Of a DNA stretch of 64,000 nt, positions 17,166 through 26,275 are shown one piece after another. Position 1 is the first letter of the stretch. Each line of letters opens with the position of its first letter. The stretch covers positions 7,192,001-7,256,000 of the forward strand of contig NZ_AP023396.1 of the NCBI RefSeq assembly GCF_014466955.1, given 5' to 3'. The stretch comes from Nocardia wallacei. GTDB taxonomy: Bacteria; Actinomycetota; Actinomycetes; Mycobacteriales; Mycobacteriaceae. The notes below the pieces were generated by a model. That model worked only from the letters and a program-made list of their open reading frames with translations. It was not told the origin of the DNA and did not search any database. The position numbers and the translations under genes are program-made.

Positions 17166-18547
17166 GCCGCCGGCCCCTGTCCGTCACCGGCCTGGCCGGT
17201 GGTGAAGTCGTCGGCCAACTCGCCCAGCGCCGCGATCTCCATCGGCGCCGCGACGGCCTGCGCCGCACCGGGCTTGAGTTCGAACAGTTCGCGCAGGGCC
17301 TCGGCGTAGGAGTCGCCGCCCGGTGTGGAGGCCAGCTGTTTGACCCGCACCGTCGGCGCGTGCAGCAGCTTGTCGACCACCCGGCGCACGGTGCGGGCCA
17401 CTTCTTCGCGGTCCGGGTCGGCCAGGCCGGGCAGCTTCGACTCGAGCCGTAGCAGTTCGGCCTCGACCACGTCGGCGGCCCGTTGCCGCAGCGCCGCCAC
17501 GGTGGGCGTCACCTCGGCCATCCGCTGACCGGACAGATACTTGGAAAGTTCCTCGGCGACGATGGCGCGCGCGGCGCTGGTGTCGTCGGCGGCCGCGCCC
17601 GCGGCCGGGTCGCGCTGCAGGGTCTCCATGTCGATCACGGTCACGTCGGGCAGGCCCGCGACGGCCGGGTCCACGTCGCGCGGCAGGCCCAGGTCGCAGA
17701 TCACCATCTGGTGGTCGACCCGGGCGGAGTTCAGCGCCCGGTGCGCGTCGGCCAGCGTCACCACCGATCCGACCGCGCCCGTGCTCGTGATCACGATGTC
17801 GGCATCGGCCAGCGCGGGCACGAGCCCGGCCAGATCCGACGCCGACGCGGAGGCGTCGTGCATGGTCGCGGCGGTATGCGCCAGCCGCTGCGCGCGTTCC
17901 AGCGTCCGATTGACCACGGTGATGTGCCCGACCCCGGCGCGCGCCAGATGCGCCACCGCGAGTCCGCCCATCGCGCCCGCGCCGATCACCACGGCGGCAC
18001 GACCGTCGAGCGGGCCGAGGACCGCGCGGGCCCGGTCGAGCGCGACCGACACCACCGAGGCGCCCGCCCGGTCGATGCCGGTCTCGGAGTGCACCCGCTT
18101 GCCGACCCGCAGTGCGTGCTGGGCCAGTTCGTGCAGGGTGCGACCGGCCGCCTGCTGCGCGTCGGCGGCGGCGTAGGCGGCGCGGATCTGGCTGAGCACC
18201 TGCTGCTCGCCGACCACCATCGAGTCCAGGCCGCTGGCGACCGCGAACAAGTGCTCGGCGGCGGCCTCGCTGTAGCGCACGTAGGCGTGCCTGGTCAGCT
18301 CTGGCAGCGGTAGACCGGAATGCTTGGCCAGCAGTTCGCCGACCTCGGCCAGACCGCCGTGGAAGGCGTCGACCACGGCGTAGACCTCGACGCGGTTGCA
18401 GGTGGAGACGATCATCGCCTCGGACACGTGCTGCGAGGCGAGCATGCGATCGGTCAGCTTGGGCCGGTCGTCCTCGGTGACAGCAACCTTCTCCAGCACC
18501 GCGACGGGCGCGCTGCGATGCGAAATACCGACCAGAAGCACGCTCAT
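17162..18547 (-). CDS. hemA: Glutamyl-tRNA reductase
   Basis: 461 residues from ATG 18547. It reduces glutamyl-tRNA to glutamate-1-semialdehyde, the committed step of the C5 pathway. Catalytic Cys lies in [10 protein letters not shown] (about 48-57); [10 protein letters not shown] and the NADPH-binding [15 protein letters not shown] follow. The C-terminal dimerisation helix is extended with an Ala/Asp-rich tail. It overlaps rex by ATGA and hemC by GTGA, so rex, hemA and hemC should be co-translated and the pathway entry placed under Rex control. Confidence 0.96.
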   Translation of the reverse strand: MSVLLVGISHRSAPVAVLEKVAVTEDDRPKLTDRMLASQHVSEAMIVSTCNRVEVYAVVDAFHGGLAEVGELLAKHSGLPLPELTRHAYVRYSEAAAEHLFAVASGLDSMVVGEQQVLSQIRAAYAAADAQQAAGRTLHELAQHALRVGKRVHSETGIDRAGASVVSVALDRARAVLGPLDGRAAVVIGAGAMGGLAVAHLARAGVGHITVVNRTLERAQRLAHTAATMHDASASASDLAGLVPALADADIVITSTGAVGSVVTLADAHRALNSARVDHQMVICDLGLPRDVDPAVAGLPDVTVIDMETLQRDPAAGAAADDTSAARAIVAEELSKYLSGQRMAEVTPTVAALRQRAADVVEAELLRLESKLPGLADPDREEVARTVRRVVDKLLHAPTVRVKQLASTPGGDSYAEALRELFELKPGAAQAVAAPMEIAALGELADDFTTGQAGDGQGPAA

Positions 18548-19422
18548 GGTGCCACCACCGATCCCTTGCTGTTTGGCTCCGTTGCCGAATGCTTGATGCC
18601 CACGTGCGACCGGTCCGCCACCCGGCGGCCGATCGGAGTGGACACCGCGGTCACGGTTTCGCCCGCGGCCACGCTGTGCGCCTCGTCCTGTGCGTCCGCC
18701 GCCGCGCTGCGTGCCCGATCGAACGACAGCATCTGCATCTCGACGGCGAGATCGACCCGGCGGACCTCCACCGACGCCGGTGCCTCCAGTGCCGTCGGCG
18801 AGAAGCTGAGGATGCACTGCACGCCCGCGGCGACCAGGTCGTCGCAGACCGCCTGGGCGGCCGCGTCGGGCACCGTGATGACCGCGATGGTCGGCGCGAG
18901 TTCGGCGACGGCACCGTGCAGTTCCGCGACATCGCGCACGGTCAGCCCGCTGACCTCCTCACCGACGATCGCCGGATCGGAATCGAAGATGCCGACCATG
19001 CTGAACCCGCGCCGCCGGAACCCGCCGTAGCCGACCAGCGCCCGGCCCAGATTTCCGGCGCCGACCAGGATCACGCGGTGCCCTTCGGACAGCCCGAGCA
19101 CGTCCTCGACGCGGGCGCGCAGCTTGGCCACGTCGTAGCCGACGCCGCGCACGCCGTTGGGGCCGAGGAACGACAGATCCTTGCGCAACTTCGCGGAACC
19201 GACACCCGCCGCGACAGCCAGTTCTTCACTCGATACGATGAGCACACCCTCGTCGGCGAGCAGGGCGAGCACCCTGAGATAGGTTGCCAGCCGAGCTACG
19301 GTCGCCTGCGGGATGTCCTTCTGCAGAGCCCTGCCGGAGACGCCGCCTGGCGTCTCATGCTGCTCTGTCACGTCGTTCGGCTCCTCGTCCGGCCGGGGAT
19401 AGGTGTCCGGTTCGCTGTGCAC
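18544..19422 (-). CDS. rex: Redox-sensing transcriptional repressor Rex
   Basis: 292 residues. An N-terminal winged helix ([20 protein letters not shown], then [23 protein letters not shown]) is followed by a Rossmann domain with the NADH loop [16 protein letters not shown]. The family Tyr/Asp hinge region and the helix that swaps between subunits ([13 protein letters not shown]) are present. Rex binds DNA at low NADH/NAD+ and releases when NADH rises. It is longer than the typical 210-240 residues because of N- and C-terminal polar extensions. A Rex-type operator lies 95 bp upstream, and hemA overlaps the end of the gene. Confidence 0.94.
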   Translation of the reverse strand: MHSEPDTYPRPDEEPNDVTEQHETPGGVSGRALQKDIPQATVARLATYLRVLALLADEGVLIVSSEELAVAAGVGSAKLRKDLSFLGPNGVRGVGYDVAKLRARVEDVLGLSEGHRVILVGAGNLGRALVGYGGFRRRGFSMVGIFDSDPAIVGEEVSGLTVRDVAELHGAVAELAPTIAVITVPDAAAQAVCDDLVAAGVQCILSFSPTALEAPASVEVRRVDLAVEMQMLSFDRARSAAADAQDEAHSVAAGETVTAVSTPIGRRVADRSHVGIKHSATEPNSKGSVVAP

Positions 19423-19516
19423 CGCCGACGCCGGAGGGGTGCCGGTATCGGTATGTCGGGGTTCGGGTGCTGCCGCTGCCTGCCGCAGTCGGTTCGCGTG
19501 TCACCACCGTAACTGC

Positions 19517-19534
19517 TTGTGAAGCCCTGCACAA
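19517..19534. promoter_or_regulatory. Rex operator
   Basis: TTGTGAAGCCCTGCACAA matches the Rex consensus TTGTGAA-N4-TTCACAA with one mismatch in the right arm. It lies 95 bp before the rex start, in the spacer between the divergently placed glutaredoxin 3' end and rex. This fits autoregulation of rex-hemACD as in Streptomyces; binding itself is inferred. Confidence 0.8.
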
Positions 19535-19628
19535 AGTCGGTGAATTCGGTCACTCGAGGTTGGGCCGTGCCGTCCCATTCAACCCGCAGTCGGCGGTGAG
19601 TTTCCACACAACGCGCCGGGCGGGCCGC

Positions 19629-19889
19629 TCAGCGGCGCAGATCCGCTCGCAGCCGCGTCTCGTCGACGTCGAAATAACTGTGTTCGCGCCCGTCGAGCAA
19701 CACCACCGGCAGCCGGTCGCCGTATTCGGCCCGCAGTCCCGGATCGCTCGCCGCGGCCTCGTCCACATCGACCGTTCCCGGCTCGATCCCGAAATCGGCG
19801 CAGATCGTGCGCAACTGTTCCAGCGCGACGGTGCACATCCCACACCCCGCCCGCGTCAACAAAGTCACCGAATGCGTGGAGTCGCTCAT
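19629..19889 (-). CDS. Glutaredoxin-like protein (DUF836 type)
   Basis: 86 residues from ATG 19889. Thioredoxin-fold dithiol motif CGMC sits in LLTRAGCGMCTVALEQL, a cis-Pro strand in LPVVLLDG. The length and position next to rex/hemA match the small glutaredoxin-like protein beside hemA in mycobacteria (Rv0508 as I recall). Probable role: thiol-disulfide exchange, perhaps with mycothiol since mshA is in the genome. It does not overlap rex; the Rex operator lies between them. Confidence 0.85.
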   Translation of the reverse strand: MSDSTHSVTLLTRAGCGMCTVALEQLRTICADFGIEPGTVDVDEAAASDPGLRAEYGDRLPVVLLDGREHSYFDVDETRLRADLRR

Positions 19890-20006
19890 GGCTTCATTCA
19901 ATACGTCCCGGGCGGATTCGCCGGACACGGGCCGGAACTGTCCAACCGACAAGGTCATACCGCTCGGTTAGTGTTGTGGTGTTCGCATTGACGGGCGGAG
20001 GTACTG

Positions 20007-21023
20007 GTGCCGGAACGATCTAAGGATGCGAGGACGGGCTTCATCGCGGGTAGATTCGGCGAGTTCCCGGCGCGCTGGAGCCAGGGCCTGTCCGATCAGC
20101 TGACTCGCATCGCGCGCAGCCCGTTCGGGCCCAGCGAGGAGGAGGTGCGCGCCAACCTGGCCGGTGAGGCCAGCGCCGACGCGGCCCTCGCACTGCACGA
20201 CGCCGAGCTGGAAGCCGGTGTCGCCGAGCCGGATTCGGAGGTACCGCGCGACCTGACCGCGGCGGCGTTCTTCGACGTCGACAACACCATGGTGCAGGGC
20301 GCGTCGATCGTGCACTTCGCCCGCGGCCTGGCCGCCCGCAAGTACTTCAAGAGCTCGGACCTGGTCGACATCGCCTGGAAGCAGGTGAAGTTCCGGGTCA
20401 CCGGCAAGGAGAACGCCGGCGACATGGTGAGCGGCAAGGAGAAGGCGCTGTCGTTCATCGCCGGCCGCTCGACCGCCGAACTGGCCGCGCTCGGCGAGGA
20501 GATCTACGACGAGATCATCGCCGACAAGATCTGGCCGGGCACCCGCGCGCTGGCCCAGATGCATCTGGATGCCGGGCAGCAGGTGTGGCTGGTGACGGCC
20601 ACCCCCGTGGAGCTGGCCCAGGTGATCGCGAAGCGGCTCGGCCTCACCGGCGCGCTGGGCACCGTCGCCGAGAGCGTGGACGGCGTATTCACCGGCCGCC
20701 TGGTCGGCGACATCCTGCACGGTCTGGGCAAGGCCCACGCGGTGCGCACCCTGGCCATCCGCGAGGGCCTGAACCTCAAACGCTGCACCGCCTACTCCGA
20801 CAGCCACAACGACGTCCCCATGCTCTCCCTGGTCGGCACCTCGGTAGCCATCAACCCCGATTCGGACCTCCGCGAGGTGGCCAAGAACCGCGGCTGGGAG
20901 ATCCGCGACTTCCGCACCGGCCGCAAGGCCGCCAAGATCGGCGTTCCCACCGCCCTCGCCCTGGGCGCGGCAGGCGGCGCGGCCGCGGCGGTCCTCACCC
21001 GCAAGCGCGAGGCGGCAGGCTGA
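20007..21023 (+). CDS. HAD-IB family hydrolase with C-terminal membrane anchor
   Basis: 338 residues from GTG 20007, behind GGCGGAGG. HAD motif I is [13 protein letters not shown] (about 90-102), motif [19 protein letters not shown], motif [21 protein letters not shown]. The nucleophile Asp is followed by VDN rather than the classic DGT, as in the SerB-like HAD-IB group next to plsC genes. The C-terminus [20 protein letters not shown] is a likely membrane helix. With the acyltransferase gene close by (convergent), a lipid phosphate substrate is plausible but unproven. The last nine codons are duplicated just downstream. Confidence 0.85.
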   Translation: MPERSKDARTGFIAGRFGEFPARWSQGLSDQLTRIARSPFGPSEEEVRANLAGEASADAALALHDAELEAGVAEPDSEVPRDLTAAAFFDVDNTMVQGASIVHFARGLAARKYFKSSDLVDIAWKQVKFRVTGKENAGDMVSGKEKALSFIAGRSTAELAALGEEIYDEIIADKIWPGTRALAQMHLDAGQQVWLVTATPVELAQVIAKRLGLTGALGTVAESVDGVFTGRLVGDILHGLGKAHAVRTLAIREGLNLKRCTAYSDSHNDVPMLSLVGTSVAINPDSDLREVAKNRGWEIRDFRTGRKAAKIGVPTALALGAAGGAAAAVLTRKREAAG

Positions 21024-21070
21024 AGCAGCCACGACGCTTCCCACCCGCAAGCGCGACGCGGCAAACTGAA
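20996..21070. repeat. 46-bp-spaced duplication of a gene 3' end
   Basis: The end of the HAD gene, CACCCGCAAGCGCGAGGCGG followed by CAGGCTGAA (20996-21024), recurs at 21042-21070 with three mismatches in 29 bases. The second copy keeps a TGA but is not in frame with the gene. It is a short tandem duplication at a gene's 3' end. Confidence 0.75.
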
Positions 21071-21119
21071 CCCAGAGGCCGTCACCTGCGGGTCGTGGCC
21101 GTGGCGAAGGCCGAAAACC

Positions 21120-22136
21120 CTAGCCGGTGAAGGAATTTCGGCGCTTCATCAGCAGCTTGTAGAGGGTCTGCTGAATGGTTTCGCGGACTTGGTCCGTCAC
21201 CTCGAACATGGTCATCGGGTCGTCGGCGGCCTCGGGTTCGTAGGCGGTGGTGCTGATCGGGGCGCCGAACTCGATGTACCACTTCGACGGCAGCGGCAGG
21301 GCGCCGAGCACGCCGAGGTGCGGGAACAGCGGGGTCACCGGGAAGTACGGCAGGCCGAGCAGCCGGGCCAGCGGCTTCAGATCGGCGATCTTCGGGTAGA
21401 TCTCCTCCGAGCCGACGATCGAGCACGGAATGATCGGCACGCCCGTCTTCACCGCCGCCGACACGAATCCCCCGCGCCCGAACCGCTGCAGCTTGTAGCG
21501 CTCGGAGTACGGCTTGCCGATACCCTTGAAACCCTCGGGGAACACACCGGCCAGCTCGCCCGCGCGCAGCAGCCGTTCCGCGTCGGCGGGGCAGGCCAGG
21601 GTGTGCCCGGCCTTGCGGGCCAGCCCGCCCAGCACCGGCAGTTCGAAGATCAGGTCGGCGGCCAGCAGCCGCAGCGCGCGCTGTTTCGGGTGCCGGTCGT
21701 GCACCGCCAGCTGCAGCATCAGGCCGTCGATCGGCACCACGCCCGCGTGATTGGACACGATGAGCGCACCACCGGACTCGGGCAGGTTTTCGATGCCGGA
21801 GACCTGCACCCGGAACCACAGCTCCGACAGCGGCCGCAGCGCGGGCAGCACCACCGACTCCAGCAGGTGCTCGTCGAGCCCGAACTCGTCCACCTGGTAG
21901 TCGCCGGTGAGGCGGCGGCGGGCGAAATCGGCCGTGCCGCGAATGCCGTCGGTGACGACGCCGCGCACCAGGTCGCCCAGGGTGCGCGGGGGCCGCGGGC
22001 CCGTCTCGGCCAGCCGTTCGGTCAGCGAGGTGACCGGACTCGGCGCCGATTCGTCCGGCCAGCGGCGCGCGGGCGTGCGATTACGCGCCTCGAAGTCCAC
22101 ATCGTGCAGCTGAATTACCTTCGCCACGTCGTTCAT
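21120..22136 (-). CDS. Lysophospholipid acyltransferase family protein (PlsC domain)
   Basis: 338 residues. Acyltransferase block I NHAGVVPID (NHX4D, about 128), block III VFPEGFKGIGKPY, block IV VPIIPCSIVGSEE. The N-terminal ~100 residues are extra to the catalytic domain. It transfers acyl groups to a glycerophosphate-type acceptor at the membrane. Its ATG overlaps the stop of the upstream epimerase-like gene, and the two orthologues are paired in mycobacteria (Rv0502/Rv0501 as I recall). It converges with the HAD hydrolase. Confidence 0.88.
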   Translation of the reverse strand: MNDVAKVIQLHDVDFEARNRTPARRWPDESAPSPVTSLTERLAETGPRPPRTLGDLVRGVVTDGIRGTADFARRRLTGDYQVDEFGLDEHLLESVVLPALRPLSELWFRVQVSGIENLPESGGALIVSNHAGVVPIDGLMLQLAVHDRHPKQRALRLLAADLIFELPVLGGLARKAGHTLACPADAERLLRAGELAGVFPEGFKGIGKPYSERYKLQRFGRGGFVSAAVKTGVPIIPCSIVGSEEIYPKIADLKPLARLLGLPYFPVTPLFPHLGVLGALPLPSKWYIEFGAPISTTAYEPEAADDPMTMFEVTDQVRETIQQTLYKLLMKRRNSFTG

Positions 22137-23233
22137 CGGTGTGCTCCCGCTCCGGCCCCGACCAGGCCGAGAAGTTTCGTTTCTGCAGCGTCGATCCAGC
22201 GTGGATCCATGACGGGCCGCAACGCTGCGCCCCCGACGAAATCGTCGAATGCCTGCACTGTCGTCCAGCGCGGCTGATATCCGAGTTCGGCTCGCATCCG
22301 GGTGGTGTCCAGCCCGCAGCCGAAATGGAAGTAGTCGATCTGTTCAGTCGTGAATTCCCGCATCACCGGGCCCATGAACGAGCGGCCCACGCTGCGGAAC
22401 AACGCGAACGGCACCGGCAGGGCGATGCGACCGGCCCGGCGCACGGCCTGCGACAGCACCAGCGCGCCGTCGCCGGCCACGTTGAAGGTGCCGCCCGGCG
22501 CGGCGAGCGCCGCATGGGTCAGCGCGGCTATGGCGTCCTCCTCGTGCAGTAGTTGGATGCGCGGGTCCCGGCCGAGGATCGTCGGCGTGACCGGGGAACG
22601 GAAATACTGCACGCCCCGATGCGCCAGCCGCGGACCGACGATCGGCGGAAAACGCAGAATGGCCGCGGCGATATCCGGGCGGCGGCGCGCCAGGCCGCGC
22701 ACAAAACCTTCCACTTCGATCATGTCGCGGGCGAACCAGCCGCGCGGCGGCGTGCGGGCGCTCATTTCCTCGGTGAATTTCGCCGGGTCTTTCGGGCCGC
22801 AGCCGTACACCGCCGACGACGAGCGCACCACCACCCGCCGCACGCTCGGCGACTTCTGGCAGACCGCGAACAGCTGCATGGTGCCGAGCACGTTGAAATC
22901 CTTCATGACCGCGCGCCCGCCCCCGGACGGCGGCCGCGAGAGCACCGCCGGATGCACCACGGTGTCGACCTCGTTGCGATCGAACACCTTGCGTATCAAG
23001 GGATTTCGAATATCGGCCCGCACGAATTCGGCCCGGCCCATCCGGCGCAGCAACTCCCGGCCGGGCGTGCGGGCGTCGACGGCGATGATGCGCTCGACCG
23101 TGGGGTCGGCAGCCAGGCGCGCGACGACGTTGCCGCCGAAGAACCGGCTCGCGCCGGTCACCAGCACCACCTTGGGCGTATGCCCGTCTCGCACGTTCGT
23201 AGCCACGCCGGATCCCGCCTGTGCAGCCCCCAT
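22133..23233 (-). CDS. Atypical extended SDR / NAD-dependent epimerase-like protein
   Basis: 366 residues. The nucleotide loop VLVTGASRFFGGNVVARL is intact and the SSSAVYG strand is recognisable. However, the segment where extended SDRs carry the catalytic YxxxK reads FARDMIEVEG, so neither Tyr nor Lys is present; it may bind NAD without acting as a normal epimerase. It is the first gene of a two-gene operon with the PlsC-type acyltransferase (ATGA overlap). The upstream 70 bases are strikingly AT-rich for this genome. Confidence 0.82.
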   Translation of the reverse strand: MGAAQAGSGVATNVRDGHTPKVVLVTGASRFFGGNVVARLAADPTVERIIAVDARTPGRELLRRMGRAEFVRADIRNPLIRKVFDRNEVDTVVHPAVLSRPPSGGGRAVMKDFNVLGTMQLFAVCQKSPSVRRVVVRSSSAVYGCGPKDPAKFTEEMSARTPPRGWFARDMIEVEGFVRGLARRRPDIAAAILRFPPIVGPRLAHRGVQYFRSPVTPTILGRDPRIQLLHEEDAIAALTHAALAAPGGTFNVAGDGALVLSQAVRRAGRIALPVPFALFRSVGRSFMGPVMREFTTEQIDYFHFGCGLDTTRMRAELGYQPRWTTVQAFDDFVGGAALRPVMDPRWIDAAETKLLGLVGAGAGAHR

Positions 23234-23360
23234 ACCGCCGATTCCGCGTTCCAGGATAACCGCTGTCGCGACAGCTCAGCGGTGTTTAACTTCCTTCTTA
23301 CGATGAGTTCTGTCACCGGAAACCATAAGGTTTTAAATCCGGGATTTTCAAAATACGAAG

Positions 23361-23386
23361 AGCCCGCCACCGGACGGTGACGGGCT
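23361..23386 (-). terminator. Intrinsic terminator of the bS22 gene
   Basis: On the minus strand AGCCCGTCACC pairs with GGTGGCGGGCT (eleven pairs, one G-U) around a four-base loop, and is followed by CTTCGTATTTT. It begins 16 bases after the bS22 stop. This is one of the few terminators in the window with a T-rich tail. Confidence 0.8.
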
Positions 23387-23402
23387 TTCGGCTACCGCAG
23401 CG

Positions 23403-23504
23403 TTACTTGCCGAGTTTGCGACGCTGCACTCGTGTGCGGCGGAGCAGCTTGCGGTGCTTCTTCTTCGACATGCGCTTGCGGCGCTTCTTGATCACAGAAC
23501 CCAT
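23403..23504 (-). CDS. Small ribosomal protein bS22 (33 residues, AURKAIP1/COX24-type)
   Basis: A 33-residue, extremely basic peptide: [20 protein letters not shown], then a further basic stretch ending QRRKLGK. It is essentially the short actinobacterial protein found on the small ribosomal subunit of mycobacteria (named bS22), near the decoding centre. It is too short for most gene finders. AGGA lies eight bases before the ATG, a strong hairpin terminator follows, and the excisionase-like HTH gene is upstream, the same neighbourhood as in M. tuberculosis as I recall it. Confidence 0.93.
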
Positions 23505-23734
23505 AGGGCTGTTCCTCGCGTTCTTTCTCTCCTCGGCGCGCACGCCGGTTCACGTACGCCCGTGTCCGCCCGGCCGGGACCAGCACTGCGGCCAGCGAAC
23601 ACGACGATGGTCCATGTTACCGGGCCAACCCTCGGCGAACGAAACGGGGATCGCCGCGCGGCCGGCCCGCCTGCAGGGTCGCCGAGCCCACCGATCCGGC
23701 TGCCGCCGGAACGGTCGGGGCCCGAGCGGCCGAC

Positions 23735-23959
23735 CTACCCCGCGTCGAAGTAGGACGTCTGCAGATAATCGTGCACGGCTTTGGCGTGCACCCGGAACGA
23801 TCGACCCACCCGCACCGCGGGCAGCTCACCGGAATGCACCAACCGGTACACCGTCATCTTGGAGACCCGCATCAGATTCGCCACTTCGGCGACGGTGAGG
23901 AACTGAGTCCCTCCACCGATAGCGGGACCGGTACTCGCAGAGCTGTTTCCAGACATCAT
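23735..23959 (-). CDS. Excisionase-type helix-turn-helix DNA-binding protein
   Basis: 74 residues. The MerR/excisionase-like HTH reads FLTVAEVANLMRVSKMTVYR followed by the wing LVHSGELPAVRVGRSFRVHA (about 20-59). Despite the family name it is part of the actinobacterial core next to bS22 and not part of a phage; no integrase is nearby. Probable role: a small transcription factor of the BldC-like group. Start: MM at 23959/23956. Confidence 0.88.
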   Translation of the reverse strand: MMSGNSSASTGPAIGGGTQFLTVAEVANLMRVSKMTVYRLVHSGELPAVRVGRSFRVHAKAVHDYLQTSYFDAG

Positions 23960-24096
23960 TGCGCCACTGACACCTCCGGCACGTCCGCGCCGCCGGCTTC
24001 CCCACCGGCGGAACAGACACGCACGTGCTCCTTGAAGCTTAGCGGGACCAGTGGGATTACTGCGACGGGTGGGAGATAAACGGTGTCGATTGCGCG

Positions 24097-24924
24097 CTAC
24101 TCCGCGGTCGTTCCCTGTTCGACGGAGCGTCGCTTGGCGGCATGCAGCGCCTCCCAGAACGCCGAGCGCACGCCGCCGCGCTCGAGTTCGCGGATCGCGG
24201 CCGCGGTGGTTCCGGCCGGGGAGGTGACCGCCGCGCGCAACTCCGCGGCGTCCTGTCCGGACTCGTCCAGCAGCGCGGCGGAGCCCAGCATGGTCTGGCC
24301 GACGAGCTGGGTCGCCACGTCACGGCTCAGGCCGAGGCCGACGCCCGCCTCCACCATGGCCTCGACGACGAGGAAGAAGTACGCCGGGCCCGAGCCGGAC
24401 ACCGCGGTGACCGCGTCCATCTGCGACTCCGGCACGGTCACCACCTTGCCGACCGCCTCCAGCACCTCGCTGACCTGCTGCAACTGCTCGGCCTTGGCGT
24501 AGCGGCCCGGGGCGAGCACGCTCATCCCCTGGCCGACCAGCATCGGCGTGTTGGACATGACCCGCACGACCGGGAACCCGGCGGGCATCTTGGACTCGAG
24601 CCGGACGGTCGGCACTCCGGCGGCCAGCGACACCAGGACCTGATCGCGGTCGTTGTCGAGTTCGGCCTTGCCCAGCTCCGTCAGCACCGCGTCGACGTCG
24701 TGCGGTTTCACCGCGATCACCAGCAGGTCCGCGGCCGTCGCGGCGTCGGGGATGCTCCCGGTGACCCGGATGCCGAACCGTTCGACGAGAAATTCCGCCC
24801 GCGCCGGGGCCGTTTCGACGACGACCAGATCCTTGCTCGCCCGCCCCGACTCGAGCAGACCGGCGATCAACGCCTCACCGATCCGCCCGCCACCGATCAC
24901 CGCAATTCTCGTCATGACGGTCAA
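24097..24924 (-). CDS. proC: Pyrroline-5-carboxylate reductase
   Basis: 275 residues. Last step of proline synthesis, reducing pyrroline-5-carboxylate with NAD(P)H. The Rossmann loop IAVIGGGRIGEALIAGLLES opens the protein; the family C-terminal signature spans SGSGPAYFFLVVEAMVEAGV and continues through VATQLVGQTMLGSAAL. The thioesterase-like stop is 13 bases upstream, and both genes are probably on one transcript. Confidence 0.95.
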   Translation of the reverse strand: MTVMTRIAVIGGGRIGEALIAGLLESGRASKDLVVVETAPARAEFLVERFGIRVTGSIPDAATAADLLVIAVKPHDVDAVLTELGKAELDNDRDQVLVSLAAGVPTVRLESKMPAGFPVVRVMSNTPMLVGQGMSVLAPGRYAKAEQLQQVSEVLEAVGKVVTVPESQMDAVTAVSGSGPAYFFLVVEAMVEAGVGLGLSRDVATQLVGQTMLGSAALLDESGQDAAELRAAVTSPAGTTAAAIRELERGGVRSAFWEALHAAKRRSVEQGTTAE

Positions 24925-24937
24925 GGCTAGTTGCGCG

Positions 24938-25834
24938 CTAGCGCGGCTGTGGGATCAGGGCGAGCTGCCGGGTCTGGGCGACCACCGCGCCGGTGGCGTC
25001 GAGCACCAGCTGATCCTCGTCGAACATGCCCGCACCGATCTCCTGCGCGGTGGCGATGACCCGCAGCCACCCCGGCGCGGGGCGACGACGCAGGTACGTG
25101 GTCAGCTGCACCGTCGGCGCCCAGCCGAAGCGGCCCAGGTTCGCGGGCACCGGCGGGCTCATATCTCCGGCCATCATGGCGAAGTAGGCGGCCACGTCCG
25201 GGTCCTGCTCGTCACCCGGGCGGGGGCGGATCCACAGCCGCAGGCGGGGCTCGCCCCGCTCACCCTTCAGGAAGACGGCCCATTCGGGATCGATGGCGAC
25301 CGACGCGGCCTGCGCGACATTGACGATGCGGCCCATCGGCGAGCCGGGCTCGTAGCCGACGGCGTCGGCCGGGGGCTCCGCGGGCATGTCGAGGTCGATG
25401 TCGCGGGTGTAGGCCGGGGCGGCGTCGTCGAGGTGCGCGAAGGTGAAGGCCGTGCGCACCAGAGTGCGGCCGTCCTGCACGAGATCGGTGTCCACCAAGC
25501 TGATTCGTTTACCGGTCTTGCGGACGCGGACGTGATACTCGACCTCGCCGGGATCCGGGGCCCCGAGGAAATCGCTCGAACCGGCGATCGGGAACATCTC
25601 GGCCAGGGCGGGCGCGACGGTCCGCAACCGGCGGGTCGCCGCCGCGGCACTCCCCGCGACCATGGTGCCGCCGTGCAGCTTCTTGCCGATGGTCCAGGTC
25701 GGGTGGATCGCACCGCCGTAGCGGCCGACATCGGCCAGCTCCGACGGCAGTTCGGTCACCGCGCACACCCGGCTGAACGGGGCATCACCGAGCCCCGCCC
25801 CCGGCCGTGCCGCATCGATGGTCAGCTCAGTCAC
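24938..25834 (-). CDS. Acyl-CoA thioesterase-like double-hotdog protein
   Basis: 298 residues from GTG 25834, chosen because GAAGGAG lies just upstream. IHPTWTIGKKLHGGTMVAGSAAA (about 41-63) is the first hotdog segment, and a second half begins near GRFGWAPTVQLTTYLRRRPAPG, typical of the actinobacterial thioesterase family with two fused hotdog folds. Likely hydrolyses an acyl-CoA; substrate unknown. The 5' side faces a 45-bp minisatellite. Confidence 0.8.
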   Translation of the reverse strand: MTELTIDAARPGAGLGDAPFSRVCAVTELPSELADVGRYGGAIHPTWTIGKKLHGGTMVAGSAAAATRRLRTVAPALAEMFPIAGSSDFLGAPDPGEVEYHVRVRKTGKRISLVDTDLVQDGRTLVRTAFTFAHLDDAAPAYTRDIDLDMPAEPPADAVGYEPGSPMGRIVNVAQAASVAIDPEWAVFLKGERGEPRLRLWIRPRPGDEQDPDVAAYFAMMAGDMSPPVPANLGRFGWAPTVQLTTYLRRRPAPGWLRVIATAQEIGAGMFDEDQLVLDATGAVVAQTRQLALIPQPR

Positions 25835-25974
25835 CACCACTCCTTCCGCCGAGCACATCCCACCCACTCTGCTCGTACAGCGTATAAGGCCCGCGCCCCC
25901 ACCGCGATTCCCCTCCACTGTGACAAGCGCGGCACACCCCCACCTCTACCGGTGCCCCTGGTCGCCCTTCGCCC

Positions 25975-26275
25975 AGCAATGCCAAGACGACCACCATCAG
26001 ACGCGTGCACCTCACCGAGCAATACGTGGACGACTACCGCCAGACACGCGCGCACGTCACCCAGCAACGCGCGGACGACCACCGCCAGACACCCGCGCAC
26101 CTCGCCGAGCAATGCCCAGACGACCACCGCCAGACACGCGCGTGCGCTCGCCCAGCAACGCGCGGACGACCACCACCAGACACGCGCGCACCTCGCCGAG
26201 CAATGCCCAGACGACCACCGCCAAACACGCGTGCGCTTCGCCCAGCGATGCCCGGACGATTGCCCTCAGACGCGC
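25975..26275. repeat. 45-bp minisatellite, about 6.5 units
   Basis: Units begin with AGCAA at 25975, 26018, 26063, 26108, 26154, 26199 and (partial) 26244; spacings are 43-46 bp. A typical unit reads AGCAATGCCCAGACGACC, ACCGCCAGACACGCGCGCAC, CTCGCCG. The rightmost unit contains the stop codon of the TIM-barrel gene (26266-26268), so the array seems to have grown outwards from that gene's 3' end. The rest of the interval 25835-25974 holds nothing recognisable. Confidence 0.9.

Noticed and set aside
23735..23959. Excisionase-like gene as evidence of a prophage
   Set aside because: No integrase, attachment repeats or phage genes are nearby, and the gene lies in its standard core place beside bS22 and proC.
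25975..26275. Tandem repeats as a CRISPR array
   Set aside because: Units are contiguous and change gradually; there are no unique spacers of constant length between identical repeats, and no cas genes are present. The same applies to 47304-47592 and 58448-58733.
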